A stretch of 64,000 nucleotides of DNA from Gorsachius magnificus (GCA_034008185.1 CM067082.1:128837988-128901987); one strand, 5' to 3'; positions 40,101 to 53,773 are shown, counted from the first letter of the stretch. The notes: generated by a model from the sequence alone, not told the origin. Program-made: numbers and translations.

Positions 40101-43100
40101 AAAAAATAAAACAAAAAAAATAAGATTTTTTTTCCTAGTTGAGCTTATAGAGGAGGAAATTCCAATGGTCTCTTCCAAAACTTTTGTACACAGCTTAAAA
40201 GGTAAATTTTGAGACTGAGATTACAGACACTCAAACAGGTCATTGGCGTATAAAATCAAGTTGTCCCGATTTTTAAAAACTGCAAAAGCACGATTCACTC
40301 TCTAATAGAAACTGAGGATACCTCAGAAAGAATTGTTTAACCTCTTGACTAATCTAATTTTATCACACATTTAAAAGCTTATCTTCCAATGAAGAGACTG
40401 CTTTCAACTGCACATCTTGCTTATTTGTACACAGGTACTATGGTGCAATTTGCTCCAGGCTTATACCTCAGGCTTCCATCTCTATGTGTCCATAGCCTTA
40501 ATTATCCCATAAATTACTTTAAAGTCCTCAGGGGGAACTTTACTATCCAAAGCGATATTTAGTTTTTATTTATTGCTGTAAGAGCAAAAATGAGGCTATG
40601 GAACGTGAGTAGACACAAATTCCTGACCACACATCTCCAACAGAGGTTGAGCAGCAATTATGTTCTGTGTTTTGCCCTTTGAACCTTCACTGCCTTTTTC
40701 TTTAGTTCATTTATCTAATCTAAGTCTTTGAGGTCAGAAATAGGTTTGATGTTAGCTTAATAGCAATAGGGCTCATTCACCCGCTGTGATGTTTTGGGGT
40801 TTTTTTTTTTTTTTGCTTGGGATTGCCTTCTCTTTTCACTACGTTATCTACGTGCTTATATACCTTATGCTTCAGTTCCCTACTATATCTATCTATTGTC
40901 TGAAATGGTACTTTCTCAAACCACAGCCTTACTTCAACTTGTATGAATCCCTCTTCCCTGCCAAAAGACAAGACACTTAGGACACTGTCCTTTGAGTGGA
41001 TTCACTGGACTGAGAGCAAGCTCCTACAAACTTTACGTGTTACTCCTGTGCTACCTCCTCTTGTATTCAGTCTGCTCTGTTGGCTTCTAATAGCATTTTA
41101 ATGCAACTCTTGTACTTTTCTTTGAGCTTCCCAAGCAATTATCTGGACAGAATAACTGGGTTGTTAGTGAGGACTTATTTGTGCACTTCCTGCACTTTTT
41201 GAATGGCTGACTTAGCCTATAGCATATGCTTAGATGTTACAGAAAGACCATGGAGATGTTTGATGCAGAACTTCTAGTGGTGTGGGTGGTATAATGAAAT
41301 GAATGTTAACTGCCTATTTTTATCTTCTGGTCTGTCACCTGCCCATTTGCTTTTTTTCCTGTGGGAAGATTTATCCAACTTTGGGTAACTAAATCGGATG
41401 CATAAATCCATGAGAAAGTGCAGAGCAATTTACATGAAATTAAGCTTTGCTTTAAATTTTTTGTGGAGATCAAATCTGTAACATTAAGTACCAAACCCAG
41501 AAGGCACTGTTTTATGTAACAAAGACATTCCCAGGTTTCAATTAAGAATCAATCTATGCAGGTTCTTAGATCAGACAAAGGAAATGTGACCAACCTTCTC
41601 AGCTAATATATTACATGGGCTGAACTTTTTAAATGGCACATGTACCTTTCAGAGTTAGCATTTTTATACAATACAGTATTAGTAACTTTTATTATGAATG
41701 TCTGTCTATATGTAGTCATCTGCACTGAAAAGGTCTGAGAAACATCTGTTTCTGTTGGTAAGGTAAAGTTTGAAAATCTTTTGCAAATATTTTAAAGGTG
41801 TCGAGTAAAAAAAAAAGAAAAAGATCTTTCAAAAATGAGAGGGGACTTTGGAACATCAAATTCATTGTTCCTAAATTTCCTGGGAAGAGGGAATATGTAG
41901 AGATGCAACGTGAGGTTAAGTGTAGATTAGTTTAGTTGAACGTAATAGGTATACATGCACTTGGGACAAGGAAAGGTGGTAGAGGGAAAGGATTTGTAAT
42001 CTGTTCTGGAAGACACTCTGTTACCTTCAGAGAGATTGAAGCACTTCCATAATAATTTACTTAACTAAAGGGTCTTGTTTAGAGAGATTTGTGATACTGA
42101 GAGTTTAAATGTGAGTCTTCTCTAGTCCCTACTTGATCTAGAATGCAACACATCTTCTCTTGCTGCCTGCAATATGAAGGACAACTCTCAGTAATGGCCA
42201 TTTGCAATTAGCTCTCACAGTTTCTCTAACTTGTTCAAAGAAAACCAAGTGTTAAAAAATGAAACAGCAGCTGGTTTACTTGTCTGATGTTTCTTTTGCT
42301 AATTGTAACTGTCTCTGCCCTCTCACAAAAATAATATGACAGTATGTGTAATAATAAAGAGATTGTTTGCTGTTGACTTACAATATCAGGTACTTTTCAG
42401 TATTTACGTAATACTGCAAGTGGTGCGTGGTTTTAATAAGCAAGCAAGAAAATAGATGGATAACTCACTTTGCCTCTTGTTGTCTCCCTAGTAATATTTA
42501 TGTTCTGGTTACAAGAACTTAAGAACTTAATTGTTTTATATTTCATTTAAAATTGATTAATTTTATAAGTAACTATTCTAAGTGAGGCATGCTTTAACTA
42601 TATTGCTTTACTTTTTTCAAGGATCATAAATAAAAAATGGAGGTAGTAACATGGTACAGTTCTGTTTGGGTCCTCTTCATACCTACATATGGAAATAATT
42701 AATAACAAACAAGATAAAATGACCATTATAATTATATAAACTATATCAACAACAGTTATTAATAAAAAATGAAACGAGCATGAAGTGGAAGGTACTAACC
42801 TGCTGAATCTATGCCACTGACCAAATAACGTGTCAGTTGAGTCCTGTGAACAAATCTAGGTCTAAATTTTGTATCATGATCCACAGAGGGACTTCAGCAT
42901 CGTGACATTCGAGATTACAGGGGTACTTAGAAACTTCAGGAAGTCTTTTTGCATGTATAGCAATTACAGTTTAAGGATCTGTGAAATGAAAATTTGTTAC
43001 CTAAAGTTGCAGTAATGCCTATGTTAAATTCTTTGTGAATGATCTAGCAGTACTTGGAATCTGAAAAGTGCCTGGGACCTATAATAATTTTTCAGGAAGT

Positions 43101-44197
43101 GACTATATACTTTAAAAATTAATAAATAATATTAGTTTGCAGGGCTGGCCTTAATTTTTAAGAAGAGTTGATTGACCATTTTCTGTTAAAGTGTGTTTTT
43201 TTAATTATGGTTATGGGAAAACATTTTCTTGCTCAGTACATTGGCTCAATTTTGTCATTTTTTTCCATCTAGTTCAGAAAATCTGTGATAAAAGTCCCTT
43301 TTGAATTTGGCTCAGAATATTATTTTTTAGAAACTGTTAAGTGCATTATCTTTGAGCTTGATTGCAGCTCAAGGTCTCATTTCTCCTATGCATCTATCAT
43401 CCTAAAGAACTCGAACCCTTTGTGTTGTGGTGGAGGCTTCCCTTATCAGGGAAGGAAGCAATCTCTGTGTACGAATTGCAGACAGTCACAGCCAGGGACA
43501 CCTTTAGGGCTCCAGACAGTTAGGGGACACAGGCAGGTTGAAGGTAGCTTCAGTGAAGAAAGATTATGCATGTATTTATTTAGTAAAACAACTTCTGAGA
43601 GTGAATATTAGTCTTTCTCATGTAACACTTCTCCCAGTGAAGTTTTGAAGCAGATTCAAAACCCATGGAGTATTACACATCATTAATTGATCTCTTCACT
43701 CCGCATCAAAGCTACTTTGTGGTGGCACTTTTGTGCATGTTCTGTAGCAATATGTGTCTATAATTAAATTCAGCCCCAGTCACAGTGCAAATGAAGAGGT
43801 TGGTTTTGTCTGCTCTCAAAGGAGTCACATTGGAAAGGAACTTGGGAGGTGATGGCATATCATCTGTTCTCCAGAAGGATTTGCAAATACTGCCCGTGTT
43901 AGAATCCATAAGGAATAGATCTTTTCTCCAGTCATTAAAATGTGTCTCTCTGTGGGATAAATGAGTCTATAAGTTTTGTCAAAAGAACAGAAACTGCAAT
44001 ATTGAATTAGACAGTACTGTAGTCCTATGCCAGATGGGGCTATATGGAGGTGAAAAAAATCTGTTTAATAACAGCATAATTTTCTCAAAAGCTTTGGGCG
44101 TCTTTCACCCCAAACAGGGTGTAGTTTCTGTTGTTAAGCAGAATTAACGTTGTCTATCATGTGTTAGGGTTTCTTGCCCCCCCTCTCCTTTCACATA

Positions 44198-44585
44198 ATA
44201 AGAACATAAGAAACTCCCTACTGAGTAATCCCCTATGGTCTGTCAAGCCCAGCAGTGGTAAAGGAAGATGCTATTTACAGACCAAGCATATGAGTCCTGG
44301 CTGCCTTGCAGTCCATTCTCTTTGCATTTCTCCAGTATCCAAAGTCAACGTATTAGGGATGGTGGCTAGTATATCACTGCCTAGTCATTTTAGTATCTAT
44401 ATATAGACCTCTTGCCTACAAATTCATCCAGCCTCCTTCTGAACCTGCTGATGCTGTCTGTCCACATCCAGGATCTTCTGTTAGCAAGGTGTGAAATTGT
44501 GCTGCCTTTTGTGTATAGAACTACTTCCATTTACCATGTTTTTAAATCTCCTATTAGTCTCATCGAGTATCCCTAGTTCTAGTAA
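44198..44585 (-). mobile_element. Ancient sauropsid interspersed repeat, probably CR1-related 3' end
   Basis: The + strand carries ATAAGAACATAAGAAACTCC, then TGGTCTGTCAAGCCCAGCAG, then TTCATCCAGCCTCCTTCTGAACC, and then a segment of the type GTGTATAGAACTACTTCC...CCTATTAGTCTCATCGAGTA. This block order matches an old repeat I know from turtle and crocodile genomes, heavily mutated here. The exact family name was not determined; orientation is inferred. Confidence 0.55.
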
Positions 44586-45641
44586 TACAAAATTTTGTTA
44601 ATAGCAGTTCAACATGGTGTTGGATATACGGGCAGCGACAAGGTTGTGGTAAATATTCATTATTCTGTACTATTTTGTATTCTATTAAAAGGAAAAAAAT
44701 TGAGCCTTTGTTGTGTTGTTTATAACACTGGTACTGGACAGAGCGTTTCATTGTGCCATCTGCAGTGCCAACAAATCTTTTTCCTGCCTGTTTAACTACT
44801 TCTGAAGCCAGAATTTTATTCCAAAACAGACATAATAAATATATTTATGTTGTAATCGTAATTAAGGAGTTAAAGTTATGATCACTTTAATTGTAGTTTA
44901 GCTTCTCTGTTGCTCATTTTCCTATTGTGAATCAAGCTTTGAAGTAGAAATGTTAGTTTCTAGTTAGCATATAACATTTTAAAATGCAGAGGTATTTAGA
45001 GAGAAAAAAATCTTGCTGACAACCTATGTAATACGTGAATGAAGCAATGAGATGGAGAATGGAAATTAAATGACAGCCTACATGAGGAACAGGGAATTAA
45101 GGCTATGGATTGACTGTAGCAGGGAAAGCTCTATTTAAAGGGAGAGGTCGTTCTCCTTTAGACCATGTGGCGTCACTGTGGCAATATACCAGCTGTTAAC
45201 AAAGTAAATTCTTAGTGGCCAAGTATTTAATATATCTGACACTGTGTTTTTAAACATTTTGTAGTCTGGAAATGAGCAGAAGATGACATTGAGCACTTGG
45301 TTCTCTTCAAAAATGTTCTATAGCCATCTCTGTTATTGATCCTTCACTTCCTTTTTGTTCCAGGAACAATAATTGAGTATACCTAAAAATAAAACTTAAG
45401 CAGTGAAAAAATTATTTATTTCCTCTTTTGTACCTCTAGAGCAAATCTTATGTATCTGGTTTGAGTCATTTTAACCAAAAGCCCTTTTGCCTGACTTTTT
45501 TGGGTCAAATACATGTAGACTGGAACTTAACAGTTTTAGAAATATTTACTGACTTTGCATGTTATAATGGACATCACTTCTCCATAGGAGTTCATGACTG
45601 TGCGTGTGTGTGCCCAAAATTTTAATGCTCTCTTATTACAG

Positions 45642-45890
45642 CTTCTGCAAACAAGATAAGCTGCCCATTACATTCCAGTCCTGTGTGATCACAAAGGAGT
45701 GCCAGGTGTCAGAGTGGTCAGAGTGGACCCCCTGCTCCAAAACCTGCTTTGACATGACAACCCCTAAAGGGAATCGTACAAGATCACGGACCATTAAACA
45801 GCTCCCTGTTGGCGGTGAAAGTGAATGCCCACAATTAGAAGAAACAGAGCAGTGTGTTTCTCAAGGAGATGGTGTGGCACCATGCATTAC
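45642..45890 (+). CDS. THSD7A: THSD7A coding exon: TSP1 repeat with WSEW motif
   Basis: This 249-nt exon codes residues 278-361, starting S/FCKQDKLPITFQSC and containing CQVSEWSEWTPCSKTC (298-313). That is a typical thrombospondin type-1 repeat start, with a WxxW motif of the kind that is C-mannosylated and a CSxTC motif of the kind that can be O-fucosylated. A sequon NRT lies at 322. The acceptor is TTATTACAG at 45641 and the donor AC|GTAAGT at 45891, a strong site. Entry and exit phases are both 2, and the joins give serine (AG|C) and threonine (AC|G). The open frame upstream of 45642 is intron read-through and is not coding. Confidence 0.95.
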
Positions 45891-47469
45891 GTAAGTTGGT
45901 TTATTTCAGTCCTCCCGATACTAAAATGAAGAATTTCAATTAAGCGTACACGCCTGGTGATGGAGTATCAACCAAATCTTTATTAAAGAAATTACAGGCT
46001 TGGGTTTATTTCTTTTCATCCTTTGCTTATTCAGTGCTGCTCTTAAAAGCTGGTCTGCAAGTAGCTGCTATTACAGAGAAATCGCTTCCTCCTCTGAATA
46101 CAGGAAAAATAACAAAAACATATTTTTTTTGTTAGTGTTAACTTTTAAAAGAGAACATTTGCACGTATGCAGGCTCAGTCAAGACCATAATAAATTAATT
46201 GTGTTAATTTGTCAGTAATCTTCTCCCTGCATAACATTTCTACCAGAATCATTGTTTCTTGAAGTACTTGTCTGTTTGCAGACAAAATGCTGAATGTAGC
46301 AGAGAGGTGATAAACATCTGTTTAGCAACCAGACTTTTTTAGTGAGACTTGTATTCAGCACAACAAAGGCAGGACTGGGCCCCAAGTGGAAAGTGAGAGA
46401 GGCTAACAGTGACAGTAAATAAATTAACCCTGTTTAAAGTTTAGGAGAAATGACAGCAAGCACTTTATGATTCAAGAGATTGCTGTAATCCTTATCAACT
46501 AATCGAGATTAATATTAAAGTCCCAACTGTGCTTTTTCTTTATCAGACTGAGAAGAGGGTCTGGGGAAATGTCATTTGATGTTAAGCGTCTTTGACTGTG
46601 GTACATATTTTTCATTTAAGAGTTGAAATGTCATCTTTCCCCATCTCCAGCCACATTAGGAAGCAGTTCGCTTGATTTAGCCTTAAAGTACTCGTTGGAC
46701 AGAGAATTCTGTGGCATTTCTTGCGGTTCGTAATCCTGATTGGAGTTTTAACTGGGAGTCACAGATCTTCTTTCCTGTGCATTCACTGATTAGAAAGCTC
46801 ACAGCTTCTCATCATTCATCAGTACCCGGCAGGGATGCTTAGTACTGCAGAGCCATCTTCCTCTTGACAGTGTAAAAGGAACTTACGGAAAGGTTTTTCT
46901 GAAGTTATAATAAAAAAATACAATTATAGTTTTAGCTTGATATTCAGGAGCAACTTCTGTCTCTCTTATCAAAGATGAACAAGATGCTTTTGAGTTTGTT
47001 TTCGAGGGGTTGGGTTGTTGTGGTTTTTTCCCTCCCCTTTTCTGGTTCTTACGTTTCTCGGCATGCACATTTCTTTGATATTTTGGCTTCGGTTCATATA
47101 AATTGTCTAGCTCTAAGCAAATGCTGAGTCACAATCTTGAAAGTTAGCTTATCTGAACATAGACTATATGTCTCTGTATATCAAGTTTTTCCTCCCTCCA
47201 ATAAAATATTTATATGTGTAGTATGTTTCAGGAACTGAACAGAAAAAGATCTTCCTAAAAAGTAATGATTTTAAAAGTGAAATAATAGGGGGAAATTTTC
47301 CACCCACATAAAATATCAGACTTAACACATCTCTCTGGACAAAAAGTTGCGAGGCTTAGGCTTTTTAGAAAATGAATAAAGCTATTAAGGTGTTTCAGCT
47401 TGTATAACCTAATGCTGTGTAAAATAGCTTAATGATTTCTAAAGACCCAATTAACCAAATTTGATCCAG
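45891..47469 (+). other. THSD7A: THSD7A intron, about 1.6 kb
   Basis: Starts with GTAAGTTGG and ends TTTGATCCAG. It holds no repeat that I recognise and no coding or RNA gene signal. The short open frames have no support. Confidence 0.9.
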
Positions 47470-47651
47470 GTATGGTTGGCGGACCACAGAGTGGACAGAA
47501 TGCCGCGTCGATCCTCTCCTTAGCCAACAGGACAAGAGGCGAGGAAATCATACGGCGCTGTGCGGAGGTGGCATTCAAACCCGGGAAATGTACTGCGTGC
47601 AAGCTAATGAAAATCTCCTCTCCTATTTAAATACCCTCAAGGAAAAAGAAG
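47470..47651 (+). CDS. THSD7A: THSD7A coding exon: GGGIQTRE-type TSP1 segment
   Basis: This 182-nt exon codes residues 361-421, YGWRTTEWTECRVDPLLSQQ then CGGGIQTREMYCVQANENLL. It carries the pattern of a THSD7-type repeat with W-spaced tryptophans, a long loop before CGGGIQTRE and a sequon NHT at 387. It ends in the charged linker TLKEKE. The acceptor is TTGATCCAG at 47469; the donor is AAG|GTAAAT at 47652. Entry phase is 2 and exit phase 1, leaving G to be completed as alanine by the next exon (G|CC) at 53774. The candidate 69-nt exon at 49485-49553 would insert exactly at this joint. Confidence 0.95.
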
Positions 47652-50600
47652 GTAAATTTTATTCACTTGCAATTGAATTAGTGTGAAATCAGAGCACTTC
47701 AGCATTCCAGAGCTCCTTAACAGCCATTGTCTTCTGTCATGAGTGCCTTCTTACCTTGTAGGTTACTGTTATTTTCTAGTCAGATGAAAATACTTAATTA
47801 CAGTAACAGAGTTTCATTCTCTATTTTGCAAATATTGGTTCCTAGCTACAAATTACTGTTTCTTAATATCTACTGAAAAATGTTGTCTTATGTGAAGGAT
47901 GTCTCTCAATAAGAAAGAGCATGAGAAGGTGGGTCAGAAATCCCAGGTTTGGTTCCTTCCTCTACTGTAAATTTCCTGTGTGCCCTTCAGATGGGGGATG
48001 AACCTGTGCGGTTTGATGTGCAGATGGAACATGTCAATTCTGCCATGTAAGCTCTAATATAGAAATACGTAAAAATGGGACTAGATTTCATTCTCAGGGA
48101 ATTAATTTTTTTTTTTAATTTTTTTTTCCCTTCTTTTCTTGATTTGGCCAAGTTCTTAAGTCACTTTATTTCAAGCCAATATAGTTTCATGGGTTTGTTT
48201 CCCTAACTGAAAGAGAGAAAAGGTTATGCCTTGTCACTGTTACAGCTTGTACAGCTTCTTAAGAAAAGAGGGAATAGCTTAAGAGACAAAATTTATAAAA
48301 TTTGCTTGGTAATATATGTACTTAAGAACAACACCTGAGTATTTTATGTTACGTCTACTTCTGCATACTAATGCCGCACTACAGAATTAGAAATGAATGA
48401 ATTCAGCTAAATGCATTTAGCTTGTTAGTTACATTTTATCCTCTTCTGTAGCTGTTTCATGCGAACACATGGTATTATTTTAAAATAAATAAATAAATAC
48501 AGCCACATCCGTAAGGAAAAGCGACATCATTATACAAGTCATGTGTGACACAACATTTAGACCAAGGCTGACCAAACTGCAGGCTAGTGAGTTTTCTGCT
48601 GTGGGTTAAAGGTACTCTCAAACTTGCTGTAGAGGTAGAGTTTGCAGGGAATATTAATGCCGACATCCGTTTCAGCGTGACTGCTTGGATCAGTAAGGTG
48701 TGACTTGTGTGCTCCGTGGGCCCCACATCTGTATTTATTAAAGAAAAAGCTTTCAAGCCTCTTCATTTAATGCAAATCAGCTTCCACCCTAGGGCTTTTA
48801 GCAAATCGCCTCTGACGAACAAAGTTTAGATGGCCCTGCCTTAGAGTAAAGGAGTAAAACCTCCCAGCTAAGGAGAGGTAACAATAAAATCAGTGGCAGC
48901 TTACTGTTCAGAATGATGATTAGGATTTTGGTAGGCTGTGAATTCTCGCCGGCTTAGGCGGGTGTGAAATCTGCCCTTATCAGAGTGTGACAGGAATACG
49001 CAGAGCCCATCAGGAGGTAATCTCTGCAGGCCCCGGAAAGCTGATTAAAATGTAACTAGTCTTTGGATGCATAAACATGAGAACAATTTTTCAAGAGCTC
49101 AAACTAGGGGTGAAGTGGGTCTTAGTTTTAAAAAGGAGCTCTGGGGTGTTTCCATGTTAGGGGACAGATTTTCAGAAGAGCTGCTTCTCAGCTCATCCTC
49201 CCTCTCTCTTCCCCTCCCATCTTGGATTCAGTGTGGGCAAGAGCTTCTCTCCAGGCCCTCCTAGGAACAAGCAAATCAGTGCCTCTAAAAGCAATACCAT
49301 TTGAAAGCTACGAGTAATTTGAGGATGGGAAAAAGCCGGGGAGACACCTAGTAGTTTTAGGTGTGGGGAAACGCCTTCATTTCAGTGTAGTTTACTGTTG
49401 GTTGTAGTGGATTCTGTCTCAGTAAGGCTGCTTTGCAGAACTCGGTTCTCATATACTCACGGTGGCGTTTCCCTGTTATTTCAGAAAGTCAGTCACAGAG
49501 CAAGTCGAAGGCTAGTGCTGCACCTCTGCTATCGATCACTTTTGAAATAACAGGTAGGTAAATTAAGGCCCCCGACCTGGCTTTTCAATCAAAATTGTGC
49601 AAAGGAGGCAACGTCCCTTTCGGGAGAACTACATTGGCTGTAAGTTTATAATTAACGTGTTTATGTAGTTCGGAAATAGTTTAATGGATTTGTGCATTCT
49701 CAGGAAATTTCAGATCAGTTAGAAAGCAACAGGCCTGAACTCTACCTAGTGAAGATCATGAGCCATATAGGACACCAGGAGAGTTCCCTACTCCACTCCT
49801 GAACCATCTTAGCAAGTGACTGATTTTCCTCTCTATTCTAAGTGCTGGGAGTTGCTTCGTTGCATTCATCATAGGTGCTATTTCCAGTCCCCTTTGTAGA
49901 TTTAAAACACTGAGTTAGGGCTCCAGTAAGAATTTGAACTTCTATTGCTTAACTGAACCAGAATCCGTCATGACATTCAGGTCTGTATTATCTCCTACCA
50001 GAATTCAGAAATTTAGACTTGAGGAAGAAGAGGGAGTGTAGTAATTAGGCAGCTGACAATCAAGATTCCTGGAGGCCAATGTCATTCTGCCATTTACTTG
50101 CCACTGACTTAAATTATTTCATCTCTAGTCACCTGTTTTAACTGGTTTAGTCATGAAGTTTCTCTCATGGTGAGCCTATGAGGTAGATTGTATCATCTTT
50201 TTCCAAGTGCATTTAAAACCCTCAATGTAGAATGAGGATGGGAGGAATGTTCCTTTATGGGCATAAACGTATTGTACATCTGCAAACACATACTAGTTGC
50301 CCTGTTAAACAGAGAGGAACTGCTTACATGCATGGAGTTGTGCAGTTGCCTAGAGGACCAGGTCCAAATTACCTGCTGTCTTTTGATGACAGCATTCAGC
50401 ATTGTAGAAAATGGGGGAAGAATATGTATTCTTTTATTGTTGGTCATAATGTGTTTTGGGCTTGCATTTTTCTAGCTTTTTTTTGAGTTGGAGAAATTTC
50501 CATCTGTTTTTTGCTGTGAAACTGGTGTGACAAATGACCATAGGGAGGAATATGAAGTTGTGTCTCATGCTGATGCAGCCACATACAAATTCATTCTCTT

Positions 50601-53600
50601 TGTCAGCCTGGTTGTTACTGGGCACTAGTCTGTTGAGGGTTCCTGGAGAAGAATGAGGAGGTTGAGACCTCAAGAAGTGTAGCCAATGCTTAAGAACAGA
50701 ACTGTGTTTTCTCTTTTCAGTTCTTTTTAAAGTGCAGTTGTTTGGGGAGGTGTTTTACAAGGGTATAAAATATGTTCAGCTAAAATTTCCTAATGTAGTA
50801 GATGATTTGAGGACATGGTTATTGAATCTCGTTTTAGTTTTTAGGTCACTACCTCAAACCTGAAATTCATTCAAAACTGAGTCTAGTTTTTTAGCTAGAT
50901 GGAAGGAGAAATAGATTCACTTTTGCCATTTTTGGCCCAAAATTTGGGCAAACTCCACAGCAAGCTTGTAATATTACACACAGTCTAATCAGCATTCAGC
51001 ACCACTGCCAAGGAATAAAGAACAATCTTTATGGCTGACACAAGAGAGTATGAAATGACAGAGATAAGACAAGGTTTCAAACTGTAAATTTCTGCATCCA
51101 GCATCTTTTCTCAAAGCATCTTTGCTAAGCAACAAGCAGCAAAAGCTGAGCTCTTTTATACTTGTCTGATGCTGAAAGAAATCCATTAAAATTAATGGGA
51201 ACGAGATGTTTATAAGATACCCAGGCAAGGCTAAGTTTTCTTATTTTACTGTCATCTCTGAGAAAGAATTCTGAGTAATTCTGGGTGAAATACACCCTGA
51301 GTATTCAATGATGACAACATTTTTTAATAATCTGGGATATAATTTCTTTGTCCTACTGTTGAATTCTTTTGTTTTAAAAGCAATATATAACAGATCTGGT
51401 AGCAGGTATTCACACATCACTTATGTTCTAAGAACAGCATTTCAATAACATTTTGGCATATTGAGAGATTTATTGATACCACTTATCCGTCCCCAAAGCA
51501 CTTCTTTCTTCCCTTACACTCTAATGAGTGATGGAAAAGGCAGATATTTTCAGTAGGTGTTTTCATGATAAGCTTATTTAACAATGTTTGCTGACAAGAC
51601 CTAGAATTCTTACTGGACAGATACCTCAAAAAAAATTGAAATAGCGTTCCTATTACTTAAGTCAGACTCTTTAAAACCAAACACAGTCACAATTCCTCAT
51701 CTTTTAGAATTTCAGGACCATCACAATTTAGCCTGAAGCTAAATGGATTGCGACAGTAGCACAGTAGTACCTTTTATTGGCAGACTCTTAAAAAATCTGG
51801 TTGAGATATGGAACACCTGTAATATGCAAATCTGCTATTTAAAGCTTCGTCATGAAAGGTGTCTTTTTCTGAGTAACATCCCATGAACTAGTGTGATGGT
51901 AAATGCTTTATCCTGATGCAGGCTGGAGATGAAGCACAGCCTTCCTCAGAACACTTTCTCTGTTCCCTGAAGCAAGGCTGCGTCTCAGGGGTGTAATTGA
52001 CCCTTAATTTCAACTGTTTCACTTGAGCGATTCCCCAATTAAATCAAGGTTAAAAAAGTATGGTTAGCAATTACTTACTGTTTTTCTTTTTTTTTTTTTT
52101 TATTAGAAACTATTCAATACAAATTCAATTACAGGCAAATTATGTTTATTTATATCCATGTTCTGCACAAGATATGCATATTATGTTGATTATCATGCAC
52201 ATTAGGTGCACATGTCAAACTTATTGTAAAATTCAGTAAAATTTAATTCCAACATAGCATTATGCAAATGTTGGAATATTTGTTCTCGTATTATTTTGTG
52301 TTAAGAGATTGGTGAGCTGGAGGCAGTAATGTTGAATGACTATCTGCCATCTTCGTGCCTTCATTATGTGGAGCAACACAGTGTAAAACTGTGCCAAAGG
52401 AGGCAACATGGGAAACTGGAATAGGGTGATGATGTTTCATTCCCTTTTCCCCTTAAAAAGTGAGAATTGAATGCTTTTTCTGTAACTGGAAAGATCATCT
52501 ACTTAGAAAGCCTGAATGGAAAGACACACACATATCTACAAATGAGACCATACTTTAGCAACCTGGTGTTTACTTTAACAATATATCTGTGGTTATTGAT
52601 CTCACCTTTCAGAAGGATATTTTGTCATATTCTGAATTTATTTCAGAATATGTTTCATCAGATAGCTCTTTCCATCAAAAGAGATTATTTGTAGTGGTGC
52701 CAGAAAATTAATAAGATAACTTGCCTGTGAAAAAAATGCTGAGGGAGTAGGATGAGAGTGTTTTAAGCTAAGGAACTGCATGTTTCTTCAGTCGACCAAA
52801 GTGAATGAGTATGGCAGAATTCACTTTGCCTTCTAGCAGTTATTCTCTGCTTATTTAATATTTTGTCAAGTCTTATGTTATGAAAGAGAATTAAAATCTT
52901 GCTTGTAATGAAATGGTACGTTTTGTTTTAGAGTTCTGTGCCTCACTCTGGCACGTTATAGAGTTGTCCTATTATTTGTGTAACCTGGGAATTCAAAGGA
53001 GTAAAGTATGGAAGGAGTAGGGTGATTTTGGCCTGTTCCAGGGCTTATTGATCCTTAAAGAACAGAAGACTCTGCCTTCACAAGTGCCTTTATAGATTAA
53101 TAGTACTTTAGTGAAAAAATCAATTGTCTTCTGCAGAGTTTTAATTCTTTTGAATATATTATGTATATATATTTATCTTATATGCAAACCATATATGTAT
53201 CTAAACCAAAGCCTTTCTTGAACTAAAGCTGCTACTGCACAGATCTTATTGCCAAGTGTGCACTTGAAGGTCTTCAGAGTAAAAGAAAAACCAAAATTTT
53301 GTCATAACTTTAACTGTCTTTCAGGCTATAGCTTAAAAATAATCTTCTAAATATTAATGAACAAGGCTTTTGAAGTTATAGTATCATATAAGAGCAAAGG
53401 GATTTATACAGCTTTTTGTTCAGTTTCTTAAGTGAAGACATACTCAGTAAGACAGCAGGACATCGATTTACACAGAGCGCAACATGAAAAACTGTGTAGT
53501 AACGTAATCTATCCATTAAATGAAAGGACTGGGTCCGAGAGAGTGCTGCAATATCTACAGTCTTCCTGACTCTACGTAATCGGATTTGGCTCTGTTCATG

Positions 53601-53773
53601 CAGAGAGTAAACTGACTTCTGTTTCATTTTTTCAAGACAGGCATTTTTCCATCACTTCATCAGATTAAAATGATGAGATAGCAGCCTTTCTGAATGAAGG
53701 ATGGTTCTGTCCACTTAGAGCTGAGGTTCATGACCAGTGACGTGTGAGAAATGTGTTGACTTTGTTTTGACAG
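47652..53773 (+). other. THSD7A: THSD7A intron, about 6.1 kb, containing a candidate cassette exon
   Basis: Bounded by GTAAAT at 47652 and TTGACAG at 53773. The content is AT-rich. It includes a short AAAT repeat (about 48484-48498), poly-T runs (about 48108-48127 and 52089-52103) and the 69-nt exon-like segment listed separately. I see no mobile element with recognisable ends and no other gene. Confidence 0.88.
49485..49553 (+). CDS. THSD7A: Candidate cassette exon of THSD7A, 69 nt
   Basis: The segment has a pyrimidine-rich acceptor (GCGTTTCCCTGTTATTTCAG ending at 49484) and a strong donor (ACAG|GTAGGT, GT at 49554-49555). The phase before it is 1 and its length is 69 (3 x 23), so it keeps frame with both flanking exons. 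Joined after ...LKEKE it reads ESQSQSKSKASAAP and nine further residues, then ASRPVD, without a stop. It would lengthen the serine/lysine-rich linker between two TSP1 units. Mammalian THSD7A, as I recall it, goes directly from KE to ASKP. Twenty-three open codons occur by chance in roughly one third of cases, so the evidence lies in the splice sites and phase match. It is either an alternative exon or a pseudoexon. Confidence 0.35.

Larger units (their letters stand above)
27352..45641 (+). other. THSD7A: THSD7A intron, about 18.3 kb
   Basis: Bounded by donor GTAATC at 27352 and acceptor CTCTTATTACAG at 45641. The exon phases on the two sides agree (AG|C, serine). It contains an old CR1 fragment (28545-28825), a CR1 tip (31259-31384), a long LTR (36018-37169), an old sauropsid repeat (44198-44585) and poly-T runs (for example about 30557-30573 and 34401-34414). 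The remaining sequence is AT-rich with no gene, RNA gene or promoter that I can support. Confidence 0.9.

Noticed and set aside
43285..43611. A 108-residue + strand frame
   Set aside because: No recognisable domain, no splice-site or phase fit to THSD7A, and no sign of a promoter.
50193..50486. Frames of 84 residues on both strands at the same place
   Set aside because: Overlapping frames on both strands without homology are chance; the segment lies within the 6.1-kb intron and no splice sites suit it.
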